The notes: generated from the sequence alone by a model not told the origin. A stretch of DNA of 36,118 bases from Oscillospiraceae bacterium (GCA_015065885.1 SVPJ01000024.1:1-36118), one strand, 5' to 3'. Shown: positions 17,164-25,118, counted from the first letter of the stretch. Numbers and translations are program-made.

Positions 17164-18588
17164 ATGAAGGTTTTATACGCGACCAGTGAAGCGCGTCCGT
17201 TTGCGGCGTCGGGCGGTCTGGCAGACGTGGCAGGCTCGCTGCCGCAGGCGATCCGCGCTCGTTTGGTGGGTTGCCGCGTGGTGATGCCGCTGTATGAATC
17301 GGTGCCTGAAGAGCTGCGCGAACAGATGCGTTTCGTCACTAGTTTTTCGGTGCCCGTTTCGTGGCGTCGTCAGTATTGCGGCGTGTTTGAAGCACGTTCG
17401 GGCGGTGTGGTCTATTATTTGCTGGATAACCAGTACTATTTCAAGCGCGCGGGGCTGTACGGGCATTACGACGATGCCGAGCGTTTCGCCTTCTTCTCGC
17501 GGGCGATTTTGGAACTCATCGACCACATCGACTTCCGTCCCGACATCATTCACTGCAACGATTGGCAAACGGGTCTGACCCCCGTGTACTATAATCTGTT
17601 CTACGCGAGCCGTCCGGGGTATGAGAATATCCGCACGGTGTACACCATCCACAACATCCAGTATCAAGGCAAATACGGTATGGAGATACTGGGTGACGTG
17701 TTCGGCATTCCCGAATATGCCGCCTCGCTGGTGGAGCAGGATGGCTGTGTCAATCTGATGAAAGGCGGTATTGAAGCCGCCGACAAGGTCACCACCGTCA
17801 GCCCGACCTATGCGATGGAGATCTGCGACCCGTGGTTCTCGTTCGGGCTGGATTCCATCTTGCGGGCACGCGGATGGAAACTCGCAGGTATCTTGAACGG
17901 TATCGACGTGGATTCCTACAACCCCGCGACCGACGGTGTCATCGCACAAAATTACACGGCGGAGGATCCTGCGGGCAAGGCGGTCTGCAAGGCGGCGTTG
18001 CAAAAGGAGTTGGGTCTGCCCGTTATGGCGGACGTTCCGCTTATTGTGATGGTCACCCGCTTGGTGTCGCATAAGGGTTTGGATCTCGTCAAATACGTTC
18101 TTGACGAACTGCTGCAAGAACCCGTTCAGGTGGCGATCCTCGGTTCGGGCGACTGGGCGTACGAGACATTCTTCCGCGAGATGCAGGCGCGGTATCCCGA
18201 CAAATTCTGCTTCTACGAAGGTTTCGTGCCCGACCTCGCGCGCCGTTTCTATGCGGGCGGCGACATCTTCTTAATGCCGTCCAAGAGCGAGCCGTGCGGT
18301 CTCGCACAGATGGTCGCTTGCCGCTACGGCGATCTCGTGGTGGTGCGTGAAACGGGCGGTCTGAAAGACTCCATTACCGATTGCGGTGACGGTGAAGGCA
18401 TCGGTTTCACCTTCAAGACCTACAACGCGGGGGATATGCTGAACGCCATCCACCGCGCACTGGGTGTCTACCGTTCGGCGGAAGACTACACCGCCGTGCG
18501 CCGCCGCGCGATGGAGACCGATTTCAGCTGGGGTAAGTCGGCGAATGAGTATATCCGTATGTACAAATCCCTCACCAAGCCCGAATAA
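17164..18588 (+). CDS. glgA: Glycogen synthase (ADP-glucose, GT5)
   Basis: This enzyme transfers glucose from ADP-glucose to alpha-1,4-glucan ends. It has 474 aa, the normal GT5 length. The N-terminal domain starts MKVLYATSEARPFAASGGLADV, where ASGGLADV stands for the usual KTGGLADV (Lys to Ala/Ser variation at the ADP-glucose loop). HCNDWQTGL and YTIHNIQYQGKY are GT5 signatures. The C-terminal GT-B domain has VTRLVSHKGLDL and the E-x7-E region PSKSEPCGLAQM...ETGGL. The ATG at 17164 follows AAGAAGGGG. It is the last gene of the glg operon; branching enzyme and phosphorylase genes are not in the window. Confidence 0.95.
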   Translation: MKVLYATSEARPFAASGGLADVAGSLPQAIRARLVGCRVVMPLYESVPEELREQMRFVTSFSVPVSWRRQYCGVFEARSGGVVYYLLDNQYYFKRAGLYGHYDDAERFAFFSRAILELIDHIDFRPDIIHCNDWQTGLTPVYYNLFYASRPGYENIRTVYTIHNIQYQGKYGMEILGDVFGIPEYAASLVEQDGCVNLMKGGIEAADKVTTVSPTYAMEICDPWFSFGLDSILRARGWKLAGILNGIDVDSYNPATDGVIAQNYTAEDPAGKAVCKAALQKELGLPVMADVPLIVMVTRLVSHKGLDLVKYVLDELLQEPVQVAILGSGDWAYETFFREMQARYPDKFCFYEGFVPDLARRFYAGGDIFLMPSKSEPCGLAQMVACRYGDLVVVRETGGLKDSITDCGDGEGIGFTFKTYNAGDMLNAIHRALGVYRSAEDYTAVRRRAMETDFSWGKSANEYIRMYKSLTKPE

Positions 18589-18597
18589 ATTTTACGT

Positions 18598-18756
18598 GCA
18601 ATAAGGTGTCAAACGGCTGTCAATATGCAGAAAGCATAATTGATAGCCGTTTTCCTTTTCTTGCACGCAAAATTTTTGGATTTCGGCAATAAGGCGTCAA
18701 GTGGCTGTCAATAGGCAAAAAGCATAATTGACAGCCGCTTTCCTTTTCTTGCACGC
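18598..18756 (+). terminator. Tandemly duplicated terminators after glgA
   Basis: Two 71-bp copies (18598-18668 and 18686-18756, period 88 bp) share GCAATAAGG-GTCAA, a long stem and TTTCCTTTTCTTGCACGC. Copy 1 pairs ACGGCTGTCAATATGC with GCAT-A-ATTGATAGCCGT; copy 2 has a compensating pair of changes at the stem base (GTGGC.../...GCCGC). Both end in a T-rich run. Stem sequence changes that keep pairing suggest selection for the hairpin. Confidence 0.8.
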
Positions 18757-19060
18757 CCGCTGTTGTATATGGTATGCCCATCGTAGGGCACGGCGTTTAC
18801 GACGTGCCGCAATGCGGGGTTACACGGTTGGGCGTATTGCGGGTGCGTAACACAAATTTTGCGGTCGGTCGTGTAACGGTGCGTCGGCAAGCGCCGCACC
18901 CTACGAATTGCACAAACTTTGGGTCAGCCTTCGTAGGGACAGCCGTCCTCGACTGTCCGCGAGGGTGAGATGCGGACGCGCGTCCTTACTACCCCTCCGA
19001 TTTTCGGTCGCTTTCACGACCGAAAACCACCTCCCCTGACAAGGGGAGGCGAGGTTCGAT
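18757..19060. repeat. Intergenic dispersed-repeat region
   Basis: A gap without genes. Bases 18877-18904 are a perfect inverted copy of 7427-7454. Hairpins TTTTCGGTCG/CGACCGAAAA (19001-19026) and CCTCCCCT/AGGGGAGG (19030-19049) are present; the latter belongs to the same type as 7288-7307, 21921-21940 and 22958-22977. Bases 18925-18960 also resemble short self-complementary repeat pieces. I see no coding signal. Confidence 0.7.
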
Positions 19061-19118
19061 GTTCACCCTACACAAAAAAGCATTTACAAATTTGGCCAAA
19101 AAAACGAATGCGAAACGA

Positions 19119-19148
19119 TTGCAGGGCAACGAAGGAATATGCTATACT
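19119..19148 (+). promoter_or_regulatory. Promoter of dockerin-CotH gene
   Basis: TTGCAG (19119-19124), an 18-nt spacer and TATACT (19143-19148), about 32 nt before the ATG at 19181. Confidence 0.6.
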
Positions 19149-19180
19149 ACATGTGTATCTTAATCAAAAGGAGAAACCCT

Positions 19181-21265
19181 ATGAAACGGATCTTGGCTTT
19201 CTTTTTGGCGTTCGTTCTCGTCGTGGCGAGCGGTGCCGTGGGCGTGTCGGTCGGGGCAAAGACCGCTGCTCTCGGTGACGTGAATGCCGACGGCAAGGTG
19301 GATTCCACCGACGCCCGTTTGGTGCTGCAATATGCGGTGAAGAAGATCGCGTCGTTGGACGTGCCTGAAGCGGCGGACGTGGACGGTAGCGGCACAGCGG
19401 ATTCCACCGACGCTCGCTTGATCCTGCAATACGCGGTGAAGAAGATCGACAAATTCCCTGCAGACGAACAGGAGGATACGTCGGGCATCATCTCGCCCAA
19501 CAGTGAGGCGGCGGGCAGACCCTTTGCTACGCCGGATGAACTGGAAGGGGACGGCCCTCCCGTTGTGGAAGGGACGACCGCGCACTTCGGCTACTTTGCA
19601 CTTACGACGGAGTTGAATGCAGGACTGCCCTTCAACGTGGCACTGTACGATGGCGGGGATAGCCTCACGGCGGTGTTACCCGCAGGCGTGGATACCACCG
19701 CGCTGATCCCGACCTTCACCTATTACGGCAAGTCGGTCACGGCGAGCGGTGCAACGGTGCAGTCGGATATCACGGTGCTGGATCTTTCCGCCCCGCTCGT
19801 GTTGACGCTCACGTCGCAAAACGGCACGTCCCACGAGGTGACGGTGAAGGTGCAAACGCTCGACACCGGTCTGCCGTCGATGGCGGTCACCTTGAACGGG
19901 TACGTGGGTGCCGACGCCATTCAAAAGGAAGAATACACCGCGGGTAACTTCTATCTCGGCGGCGGCGACAGCGCCGTGTGCGATTACGCGCAGGAGACTC
20001 CCGTGCTGGTGGCGTGCACCATCAAGGGCCGCGGCAACTCCAGTTGGCTGTTGGATGAGAAAAAGAGTTATACGCTGAAATTGGATAAGAAGACCGCGCT
20101 CTTGGATATGGCGGCTTCCAAAAACTGGGCGTTGGTGGCAAACTACGAAGATAAGACCTTGCTCCGTAATGCGATGGGGTACTACTTCGCCACGGCGGCG
20201 GGTGTGCCGGTCGTGATGCAGGTGCGTCCCGTGGATATGTGGATCGACGGGGAATATTGGGGTACCTACAACCTCACCGAAAAGATCGAGATCGAACCCG
20301 ACCGCGTGAACATCACCGACGTGGAAAAACCGACCGACAAGAATTTTGTGGATCTTCCGGCGGATCAAGTCGGCTACCTTTTGGAATTTGACGCGCACGT
20401 GGTGGAGACCAACGCGGGCGGTCTGCTCGAAAACGTCGGCGTGTTTAACCCGTATGATGAGGCAACGTGGGAGGAACTTGCCAAAGTCGGCTGGAAACGG
20501 TACGAATGCGATTACTTCCATTATGCAGCAGACACGGAAGCGATGGATTACGTCTTCTATAACCCTGAAACCGACGAGACTTTCTTCAAACTTCCCTTCC
20601 TCGGCAAATGGGTGACGGTGAAAAAGCCCTCCACCGAAAACCTGAATCACAACCCTGCCATGCGGGAGTACATCTTCCAAAAGGTGCGCGAGTTGGATTC
20701 TGCATTAGAGGCGAACAACCACAACGTTATCTATGACATGCTGGACCTCGATTCTTTCGCCGCGTGGGCACTGGTGCAGGAGATGATGGACAACACCGAC
20801 TCCACCTTCCACTCAAGCGTATATATGTATATGGACGTGGACGGCCAGTTCACCTTCGGCCCCGCGTGGGACTTCGACCGTTCGTCGGGTAACTGCTCGT
20901 ACTGGGATAACAAGAACGTGGGCAACGTGCTGAACTCCCGTTGGTGCTGGGCGGCGTTTAACACCGACAACGGCCGTGCCGCCTTGCAGCGTGCGTGGCA
21001 GACCTTCACGGTGAACACGCTGGATTGGTACGACGTCTTTGAAGACTATCAACAACTGATCGAGAAGAGTCGCATCTACAACTTCGAGCGGTGGGATATT
21101 CTGAAAAAACATATTCTTTACAATCAAGAAAGTTTGACCGACGAGACGATGCTCTCCTTCTATGAGGGCGAGGAATATCAACTGTTCATTGACCATTTGA
21201 GCGGATGGCTGACCGGTCGTATGAATAAGATGAATCAGGAATACAAAAACCGTTTCCCGCGATAA
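19181..21265 (+). CDS. Secreted CotH-kinase protein with N-terminal dockerin
   Basis: A 694-aa exported protein. Residues 1 to about 27 are a signal peptide (MKRILAFFLAFVLVVASGAV). A two-loop dockerin follows immediately (residues about 29-93: DVNADGKVDSTD and DVDGSGTADSTD, each with the ARL-LQYAVKKI helix). A beta-sandwich linker resembling DUF5018-type domains spans about 125-230. The CotH kinase domain is about 230-690, with IKGRGNSSW (glycine-rich loop), SKNWALVANYEDKTLLRN, MWIDGEYWGTYNLTEKIEI and the metal-binding GPAWDFDRSSGN. CotH proteins are atypical protein kinases; CotH-dockerin proteins are known in cellulosome-forming Ruminococcus. The ATG follows AAAAGGAG at 19181. The dockerin sits at the N-terminus, the less usual end. 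Role: probably a cellulosome-like complex component. Confidence 0.92.
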   Translation: MKRILAFFLAFVLVVASGAVGVSVGAKTAALGDVNADGKVDSTDARLVLQYAVKKIASLDVPEAADVDGSGTADSTDARLILQYAVKKIDKFPADEQEDTSGIISPNSEAAGRPFATPDELEGDGPPVVEGTTAHFGYFALTTELNAGLPFNVALYDGGDSLTAVLPAGVDTTALIPTFTYYGKSVTASGATVQSDITVLDLSAPLVLTLTSQNGTSHEVTVKVQTLDTGLPSMAVTLNGYVGADAIQKEEYTAGNFYLGGGDSAVCDYAQETPVLVACTIKGRGNSSWLLDEKKSYTLKLDKKTALLDMAASKNWALVANYEDKTLLRNAMGYYFATAAGVPVVMQVRPVDMWIDGEYWGTYNLTEKIEIEPDRVNITDVEKPTDKNFVDLPADQVGYLLEFDAHVVETNAGGLLENVGVFNPYDEATWEELAKVGWKRYECDYFHYAADTEAMDYVFYNPETDETFFKLPFLGKWVTVKKPSTENLNHNPAMREYIFQKVRELDSALEANNHNVIYDMLDLDSFAAWALVQEMMDNTDSTFHSSVYMYMDVDGQFTFGPAWDFDRSSGNCSYWDNKNVGNVLNSRWCWAAFNTDNGRAALQRAWQTFTVNTLDWYDVFEDYQQLIEKSRIYNFERWDILKKHILYNQESLTDETMLSFYEGEEYQLFIDHLSGWLTGRMNKMNQEYKNRFPR

Positions 21266-21270
21266 TAAAA

Positions 21271-21306
21271 AAGACCCGTTCACGGAACGTTCCGCGAACG
21301 GGTCTT
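21271..21306. terminator. Bidirectional terminator
   Basis: A 36-nt near-perfect palindrome (AAGACCCGTTC ... GAACGGGTCTT) between the convergent cotH and yfbR-like genes, with A-rich sequence on the left and CTTT on the right. Confidence 0.8.
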
Positions 21307-21309
21307 GCT

Positions 21310-21888
21310 TTATCCCTGTTCGTCCAGCGTCAATTCAAACGCGGGCAGGAATTCTTCTAAAAAACAATCGGCGGCGGGGAGTTTCATCCCGCGTATCGCC
21401 GCCTCCAACGTGCGGCGGGCACTGGCAAATTCGCGGTTGCCCTGCCCCAGTTCTTCCACGCATTTCAAGAGGGCGGAAATTTTGTCCGCCGCTTTTACGA
21501 TGCGCGCTTCTTCGCTCGTCTCGTCGGGCAACAAAAGCGGGCGGTAGACCTCCTGTAAATCGTCGGGCAACATCCCAAGCAACTTTTCCGCCGACAACTG
21601 CTCGACTTGTCGGTAGGCGCGGCGGATATCCTCGTTATCGTATTTCACGGGGGTGGGCATATCCCCTGTGAAGATCTCGGGTGCGTCGTGATACATCGCC
21701 TGCAACACGCACTGTTCGACGTTGACCTGCCCGCCGAAACGGCGGTTGTGCAACTCAGCCAGTGCGTGCGCCAAAAGAGCCACATCAAAGGAATGCTCGT
21801 GTACCGATTCTGCACGGGTGTTGCGCATCAGCGCCCAACGGGAAATGTATTTCATACGTGCCAAAACGGCGTAAAATTGATCGTTCAT
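21310..21888 (-). CDS. yfbR: YfbR-like HD-domain 5'-deoxynucleotidase
   Basis: A 192-aa HD-superfamily phosphohydrolase. The metal ligands are visible: H30 or H32 in ESVHEHSFDVA, H67-D68 in MYHDAPE and D135 in KAADKI. HDAPEIFTGDMPTPVKY closely matches the YfbR family signature (HDASEVLTGDLPTPVKY in E. coli). These enzymes dephosphorylate dNMPs and help control dNTP pools. The ATG at 21888 has GGAGG 7 nt upstream; an in-frame upstream start at 21912 lacks a site. The gene is alone between a shared terminator and a hairpin repeat. Confidence 0.9.
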   Translation of the reverse strand: MNDQFYAVLARMKYISRWALMRNTRAESVHEHSFDVALLAHALAELHNRRFGGQVNVEQCVLQAMYHDAPEIFTGDMPTPVKYDNEDIRRAYRQVEQLSAEKLLGMLPDDLQEVYRPLLLPDETSEEARIVKAADKISALLKCVEELGQGNREFASARRTLEAAIRGMKLPAADCFLEEFLPAFELTLDEQG

Positions 21889-21917
21889 AACGAATCCTCC
21901 AACATATAGCAACCATC

Positions 21918-21975
21918 GCGCCTCCCTTGCCTAAAGGGAGAGGGACCGCCGTCAGGCGGCGGAGGGATAGGATAC
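21918..21975. repeat. Two-hairpin dispersed repeat
   Basis: CCTCCCTT/AAGGGAG(A)GG followed by ACCGCCG/CGGCGG hairpins. The CTCCCTT...AAGGGAG core recurs at 19030-19049 and 22958-22977. The repeat lies upstream of the YfbR gene and may form part of its leader. Confidence 0.6.
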
Positions 21976-22067
21976 CACATCCCCCGGGAATTCCAGTATA
22001 CCACACCGCGGTGTCCTGCGCAACCGAAAAATTTTAAATTTTAGTGCGCTAATGTGCTAATTGGGTA

Positions 22068-22096
22068 TTGCATTATCATAAAAGGTGTGGTATAAT
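22068..22096 (+). promoter_or_regulatory. Promoter of the ABC transporter operon
   Basis: TTGCAT (22068-22073), a 17-nt spacer and TATAAT (22091-22096). A direct repeat TTAGTGCGC / TAATGTGCTAA lies just upstream (22041-22060) and could be a regulator site. Confidence 0.75.
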
Positions 22097-22145
22097 GTGG
22101 CAAACGTTCCCGAAAAGGGATAAATTTTGAAAGAAGGTTTTTGTT

Positions 22146-22892
22146 ATGAAACGGATGTTGGCTTTGGTAATGGCAGTGGTGCTTTGCTTCGGTATGATGG
22201 CGTTTGCAGGCTGCGGTAAAAAGAACGTGCTGAAGGTCGGTATGACCGAGTACGATCCCATGAACTACAAGGATGACAAGGGTGAGTGGACGGGTTTTGA
22301 CACCGAGTTCGCACAGAAAGCGGCGAAGGATCTGGGGTACGACGACGTCGAATTCATCATCATTGACTGGGACAACAAGTTGAACGAGTTGGAATCCGGC
22401 GCGATCGACTGCATCTGGAACGGTATGACCATCACCGATAAGATCAAGGCGGGCGCCGACGTGACCGATCCGTACGCGAAGAACGCGCAGGTCGTGGTCG
22501 TGAACAAGGATCTGAAGGCGACCTATACGGCGGATACGCTGAAGACCTTGAAGATCGCGGTGGAAAACGGCGGCGCGGCGGCAGGTATTCTGGAAGAGAT
22601 GAATATTTCGTTCACCCCCGTGAAGACGCAGATCGATGCACTCACCGAAGTGAAGTCGGGCGCATCGCAGGCTTGCCTCATCGATATCACGATGGCGAAC
22701 AATATGCTGGTCGAAGGCGGCAACTACGCGAATTTGGTCGTGGCGGAAGAACTGGCGGAAGAAGAGTACGGTATCGCCTTCAAGAAGGGCAGCGAACTCA
22801 CCGTGAAGATGAACGAGATCATCAAGAACTACAAAGCGGACGGCACGCTCGAAGCGTTCGGTAAGAAGTACGACGTGGCGATCGCCGACTGA
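22146..22892 (+). CDS. Amino-acid ABC transporter substrate-binding lipoprotein
   Basis: A 248-aa family-3 solute-binding protein. The N-terminus is a lipoprotein signal ending in the lipobox FAGC (Cys about 22), so it is tethered to the outer face of the membrane. KVGMTEYDPMNYKDDKGEWTGFDTEFAQKAA is the typical start of this family. NGMTITDKIKAG, DPYAKNAQVVVVNKD and the C-terminal EEEYGIAFKKGSELTVKMNEII follow the fold. The specific ligand (polar amino acid or cystine) cannot be decided. AGAAGG precedes the ATG. A hairpin plus T5 between this gene and the permease may lower downstream expression. Confidence 0.92.
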   Translation: MKRMLALVMAVVLCFGMMAFAGCGKKNVLKVGMTEYDPMNYKDDKGEWTGFDTEFAQKAAKDLGYDDVEFIIIDWDNKLNELESGAIDCIWNGMTITDKIKAGADVTDPYAKNAQVVVVNKDLKATYTADTLKTLKIAVENGGAAAGILEEMNISFTPVKTQIDALTEVKSGASQACLIDITMANNMLVEGGNYANLVVAEELAEEEYGIAFKKGSELTVKMNEIIKNYKADGTLEAFGKKYDVAIAD

Positions 22893-22957
22893 TTCTCTGT
22901 AAAATCAAGAAGGAACGTCGCATAAAGGCGTTTGCACAAACGAAAAAACGAAGCCTG

Positions 22958-22986
22958 CCTCCCCTTGCCGAGGGAGGTGGGTTTTT
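22958..22986 (+). terminator. Intra-operon hairpin, possible attenuator
   Basis: CCTCCC (22958-22963) pairs with GGGAGG (22972-22977), followed after a few bases by TTTTT (22982-22986). It is in a 179-nt gap between the binding-protein and permease genes. It belongs by sequence to the dispersed CTCCCTT hairpin family. Confidence 0.5.
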
Positions 22987-23071
22987 CGTGGCAAAAGCCG
23001 CGAAAAAGGCGGAGTGACAGTGCAACCCGATCGCGTGCGGCAGTTTCTTTCACGAAAGGAAACTATTCCCT

Positions 23072-23764
23072 ATGTTCTGGACAGTAACTCTGGAATTGCT
23101 GCGTGGCTTTGCCAAAACGCTGGAGTTGTTTGCACTCACGCTGGTGTTCTCGCTGCCGCTCGGTCTGATCATCAGTTTCGGCTCCCGCAGTAAATTTTTG
23201 CCGCTTCGTTGGCTTTGCCGCTTCGTGGTGTGGGTCATCCGCGGCACACCCTTGATGTTGCAACTGATCGTGGTGTTCTACGTGCCGGGCATGGTCGGTG
23301 TGTGGGCGCGCGAGCAGGCAGTCGGCAACTGGTTTATCAACTGGCTGGCTACCTGGCAGGTGATCGACCGCTTTATGGCGGCGGTTATCGCGTTCATCAT
23401 CAACTACGCCTGCTACTTCAGCGAGATCTTCCGCGGCGGTATCGAAAGCGTGTCGGTCGGTCAGTACGAAGCGGGTCAGGTACTCGGTATGACCCGTCGG
23501 GATATCTTTTTCCGTGTGACCTTGTTGCAGGTGGTGAAGAACATCCTGCCCCCAATGAGCAACGAGATCATCACGCTGGTGAAGGACACCTCGCTTGCCC
23601 GTACCATCAGTGTGCTGGAGATCATTTGGTGCGCGGATAACCTGACCAAACAGCAAGGCATTTTGTGGCCGCCGTTTTATGCGGGCGTCTTCTTCCTGCT
23701 GTTTACCGGTCTCTTGACGGTGATCTTCCGTCAGTGTGAAAAACGGCTCAGCCGTTGGCAGTGA
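23072..23764 (+). CDS. Amino-acid ABC transporter permease
   Basis: A 230-aa HisM/GlnP-type permease with about five membrane segments. It has RGTPLMLQLIVVFYV, the family signature near the N-terminus, and EIFRGGIESVSVGQYEAGQVLGM, the EAA loop that contacts the ATPase. VLEIIWCADNLTKQQ near the C-terminus is also typical. AAAGGA lies 11 nt before the ATG at 23072. A single permease suggests a homodimer. The ATPase gene begins 13 nt after its stop. Confidence 0.93.
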   Translation: MFWTVTLELLRGFAKTLELFALTLVFSLPLGLIISFGSRSKFLPLRWLCRFVVWVIRGTPLMLQLIVVFYVPGMVGVWAREQAVGNWFINWLATWQVIDRFMAAVIAFIINYACYFSEIFRGGIESVSVGQYEAGQVLGMTRRDIFFRVTLLQVVKNILPPMSNEIITLVKDTSLARTISVLEIIWCADNLTKQQGILWPPFYAGVFFLLFTGLLTVIFRQCEKRLSRWQ

Positions 23765-23777
23765 GGAGGGGTGACGT

Positions 23778-24581
23778 ATGGCGTTTTTGGAAGTAAACGG
23801 AGTGTCGAAGTCCTACGGTCAAACGGCGGTACTGCGCGACATCTCCTTCTCTATCGAGAAAGGCGACGTGCTGGCCATCATCGGCTCTTCGGGCAGCGGT
23901 AAGACGACCCTGCTTCGATGCCTCAACTCACTCGTTACCCCCGATAGCGGCACCGTTGCGGTGAACGGTGAGGTGTTGATCGACGCTGCCGCCCCCGCCC
24001 CGTCGGATGCCGAACTGCGCCGTCGGCGGTTGCATTTCGGGTTGGTGTTTCAACAGTTTAATCTGTTTCCGCAATATACCGTGATGCAAAACCTCACGCT
24101 GGCACCTACGCTGGCGCTGAAAGAGGAATTGCGTGCTTTGCCGCGTGCCGAGCGGCACGCCGAGCGGGATCGCCGTATGGGCGAGATCAACGCCCGCGCC
24201 GAAGCGTTGCTTCGCCGCGTGGGACTGGAAAATCGCCGCGATGCGTATCCGTGCGAACTGTCGGGCGGTCAGCAACAGCGGGTCGCCATCGCCCGCGCAC
24301 TGGGGATGGACCCCGACGTGCTCTGTTTTGACGAGCCGACCTCGGCACTCGACCCCGAACTCACGGGCGAAGTGCTGCGCGTGATCCGCGGCCTGAAGGG
24401 GGCGGACAGCACGATGGTGGTGGTCACCCACGAAATGGAGTTTGCCAGAAGCGTGGCGGACGTGGTCATCTTTATGGCGGACGGCGTGATCGCCGAAATG
24501 GGTGCGCCCGAAGAACTGTTCGGCAATCCCCAAACCCCGCAGCTGAAGCATTTTTTAAGCCGCGCGGAGGAAACGGTATAA
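23778..24581 (+). CDS. Amino-acid ABC transporter ATP-binding protein
   Basis: A 267-aa GlnQ/HisP-type ATPase. Walker A is GSSGSGKTT (about residues 36-44), the Q-loop FQQFNLFPQ, the ABC signature LSGGQQQRVAIARAL, Walker B VLCFDEPTSALD and the H-loop VVTHEMEFA. Between the Q-loop and the signature lies an insertion rich in Arg and Glu (RALPRAERHAERDRRMGEI) that is longer than in E. coli GlnQ. GAGGAGGGG precedes the ATG. It is the last gene of the importer operon. Confidence 0.95.
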   Translation: MAFLEVNGVSKSYGQTAVLRDISFSIEKGDVLAIIGSSGSGKTTLLRCLNSLVTPDSGTVAVNGEVLIDAAAPAPSDAELRRRRLHFGLVFQQFNLFPQYTVMQNLTLAPTLALKEELRALPRAERHAERDRRMGEINARAEALLRRVGLENRRDAYPCELSGGQQQRVAIARALGMDPDVLCFDEPTSALDPELTGEVLRVIRGLKGADSTMVVVTHEMEFARSVADVVIFMADGVIAEMGAPEELFGNPQTPQLKHFLSRAEETV

Positions 24582-24671
24582 GGCAGGGCGCCCGCTGCGA
24601 GAAGTCGGTATAAACCCCGTGTGGTTTGCCCAATAGGACAAGCAGTCCGCACACGGAAAAGTTTATAGAAA

Positions 24672-24706
24672 AACAAGGGAAAGCGATTCGCTTTCCCTTG
24701 TTTCCG
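24672..24706. terminator. Bidirectional terminator, ABC operon and AbrB gene
   Basis: 15-bp perfect arms (24672-24686 and 24688-24702) around a single T, flanked by A-rich and T-rich sequence. The core ACAAGGGAAAGCGA is closely related to the cysK terminator. Confidence 0.8.
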
Positions 24707-24711
24707 TTTAA

Positions 24712-24799
24712 AGCCGTTATTTCAGCAACGCTTCGACCGCATCCACGGCAGGGTCGATCTCTTCGCACACCACGCGTTCGATCTCGCCTTCGTCGCACA
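24712..24799. repeat. 88-bp perfect direct repeat, copy A (in AbrB gene)
   Basis: Identical at every base to 25673-25760, offset 961 bp, same orientation. It covers the last 27 codons and stop of the AbrB-like gene plus 5 bp beyond. Confidence 0.95.
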
Positions 24800-24962
24800 A
24801 GCGGACGACGGTGATGTTAGGGATACGGAGTAAAATGCCGTCGGGCGTGCCTACGATCTCCACGGTATCGTCTTTTGCAAGTTGATACATTTTTCGTATT
24901 TCGGACGGTAGGGTTATGCGCCCAAGATTGTCAATATGACGGGGGATTCCAATGATTGTCAT
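24717..24962 (-). CDS. AbrB-domain protein with Mrp-derived C-terminus
   Basis: An 81-aa chimera. Residues 1-53 are a SpoVT/AbrB-type swapped-hairpin DNA-binding domain: GIPRHIDNLGRITLPSEIRK then DDTVEIVGTPDGILLRIP. Residues 55-81 (LCDEGEIERVVCEEIDPAVD and on to the end) are identical to the last 27 residues of the neighbouring Mrp ATPase and are encoded by a perfect DNA copy. AbrB-fold proteins act as transition-state regulators or antitoxins. The ATG at 24962 follows AGAGGA. A 12-bp-arm palindrome sits about 20 nt upstream and is a likely binding site for this or the XRE protein. The tail lacks the Mrp ATPase context and probably has no Mrp function. Confidence 0.85.
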   Translation of the reverse strand: MTIIGIPRHIDNLGRITLPSEIRKMYQLAKDDTVEIVGTPDGILLRIPNITVVRLCDEGEIERVVCEEIDPAVDAVEALLK

Positions 24963-24982
24963 AATATTCCTCTTTTCTCGTT

Positions 24983-25013
24983 AGCGTATAGCATTAAATC
25001 TATGCTATACGCT
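24983..25013. promoter_or_regulatory. 31-bp palindrome upstream of AbrB-like gene
   Basis: Arms AGCGTATAGCAT and ATGCTATACGCT are perfectly complementary around 7 nt. No T-tract follows, and it lies 20 nt upstream of the start codon in an AT-rich region, so an operator overlapping the promoter is more likely than a terminator. Confidence 0.65.
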
Positions 25014-25063
25014 TATATTACTCCGCAAAAAATGAAAAAGCTGTCGAAAAAAGGGGAGACAAA

Positions 25064-25108
25064 AAGTTTTTTGAAAAAAGAAGCGGAAGATGCCGAACAT
25101 CTTCCGCT
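25064..25108 (-). terminator. Terminator of XRE gene
   Basis: A perfect 11-bp stem (25082-25092 with 25098-25108) read on the minus strand has a TTCGG loop and is followed by TCTTTTTTC. It lies 10 nt after the XRE stop codon. Confidence 0.85.
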
Positions 25109-25118
25109 AAGTATATGA

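Noticed and set aside
14174-24962. Pairing MazF with the AbrB-fold protein as a toxin-antitoxin system
   Set aside because: MazE has an AbrB-like fold, but the genes are 10 kb apart on opposite strands and the AbrB protein resembles transition-state regulators. NdoA-type toxins pair with ribbon-helix-helix antitoxins.
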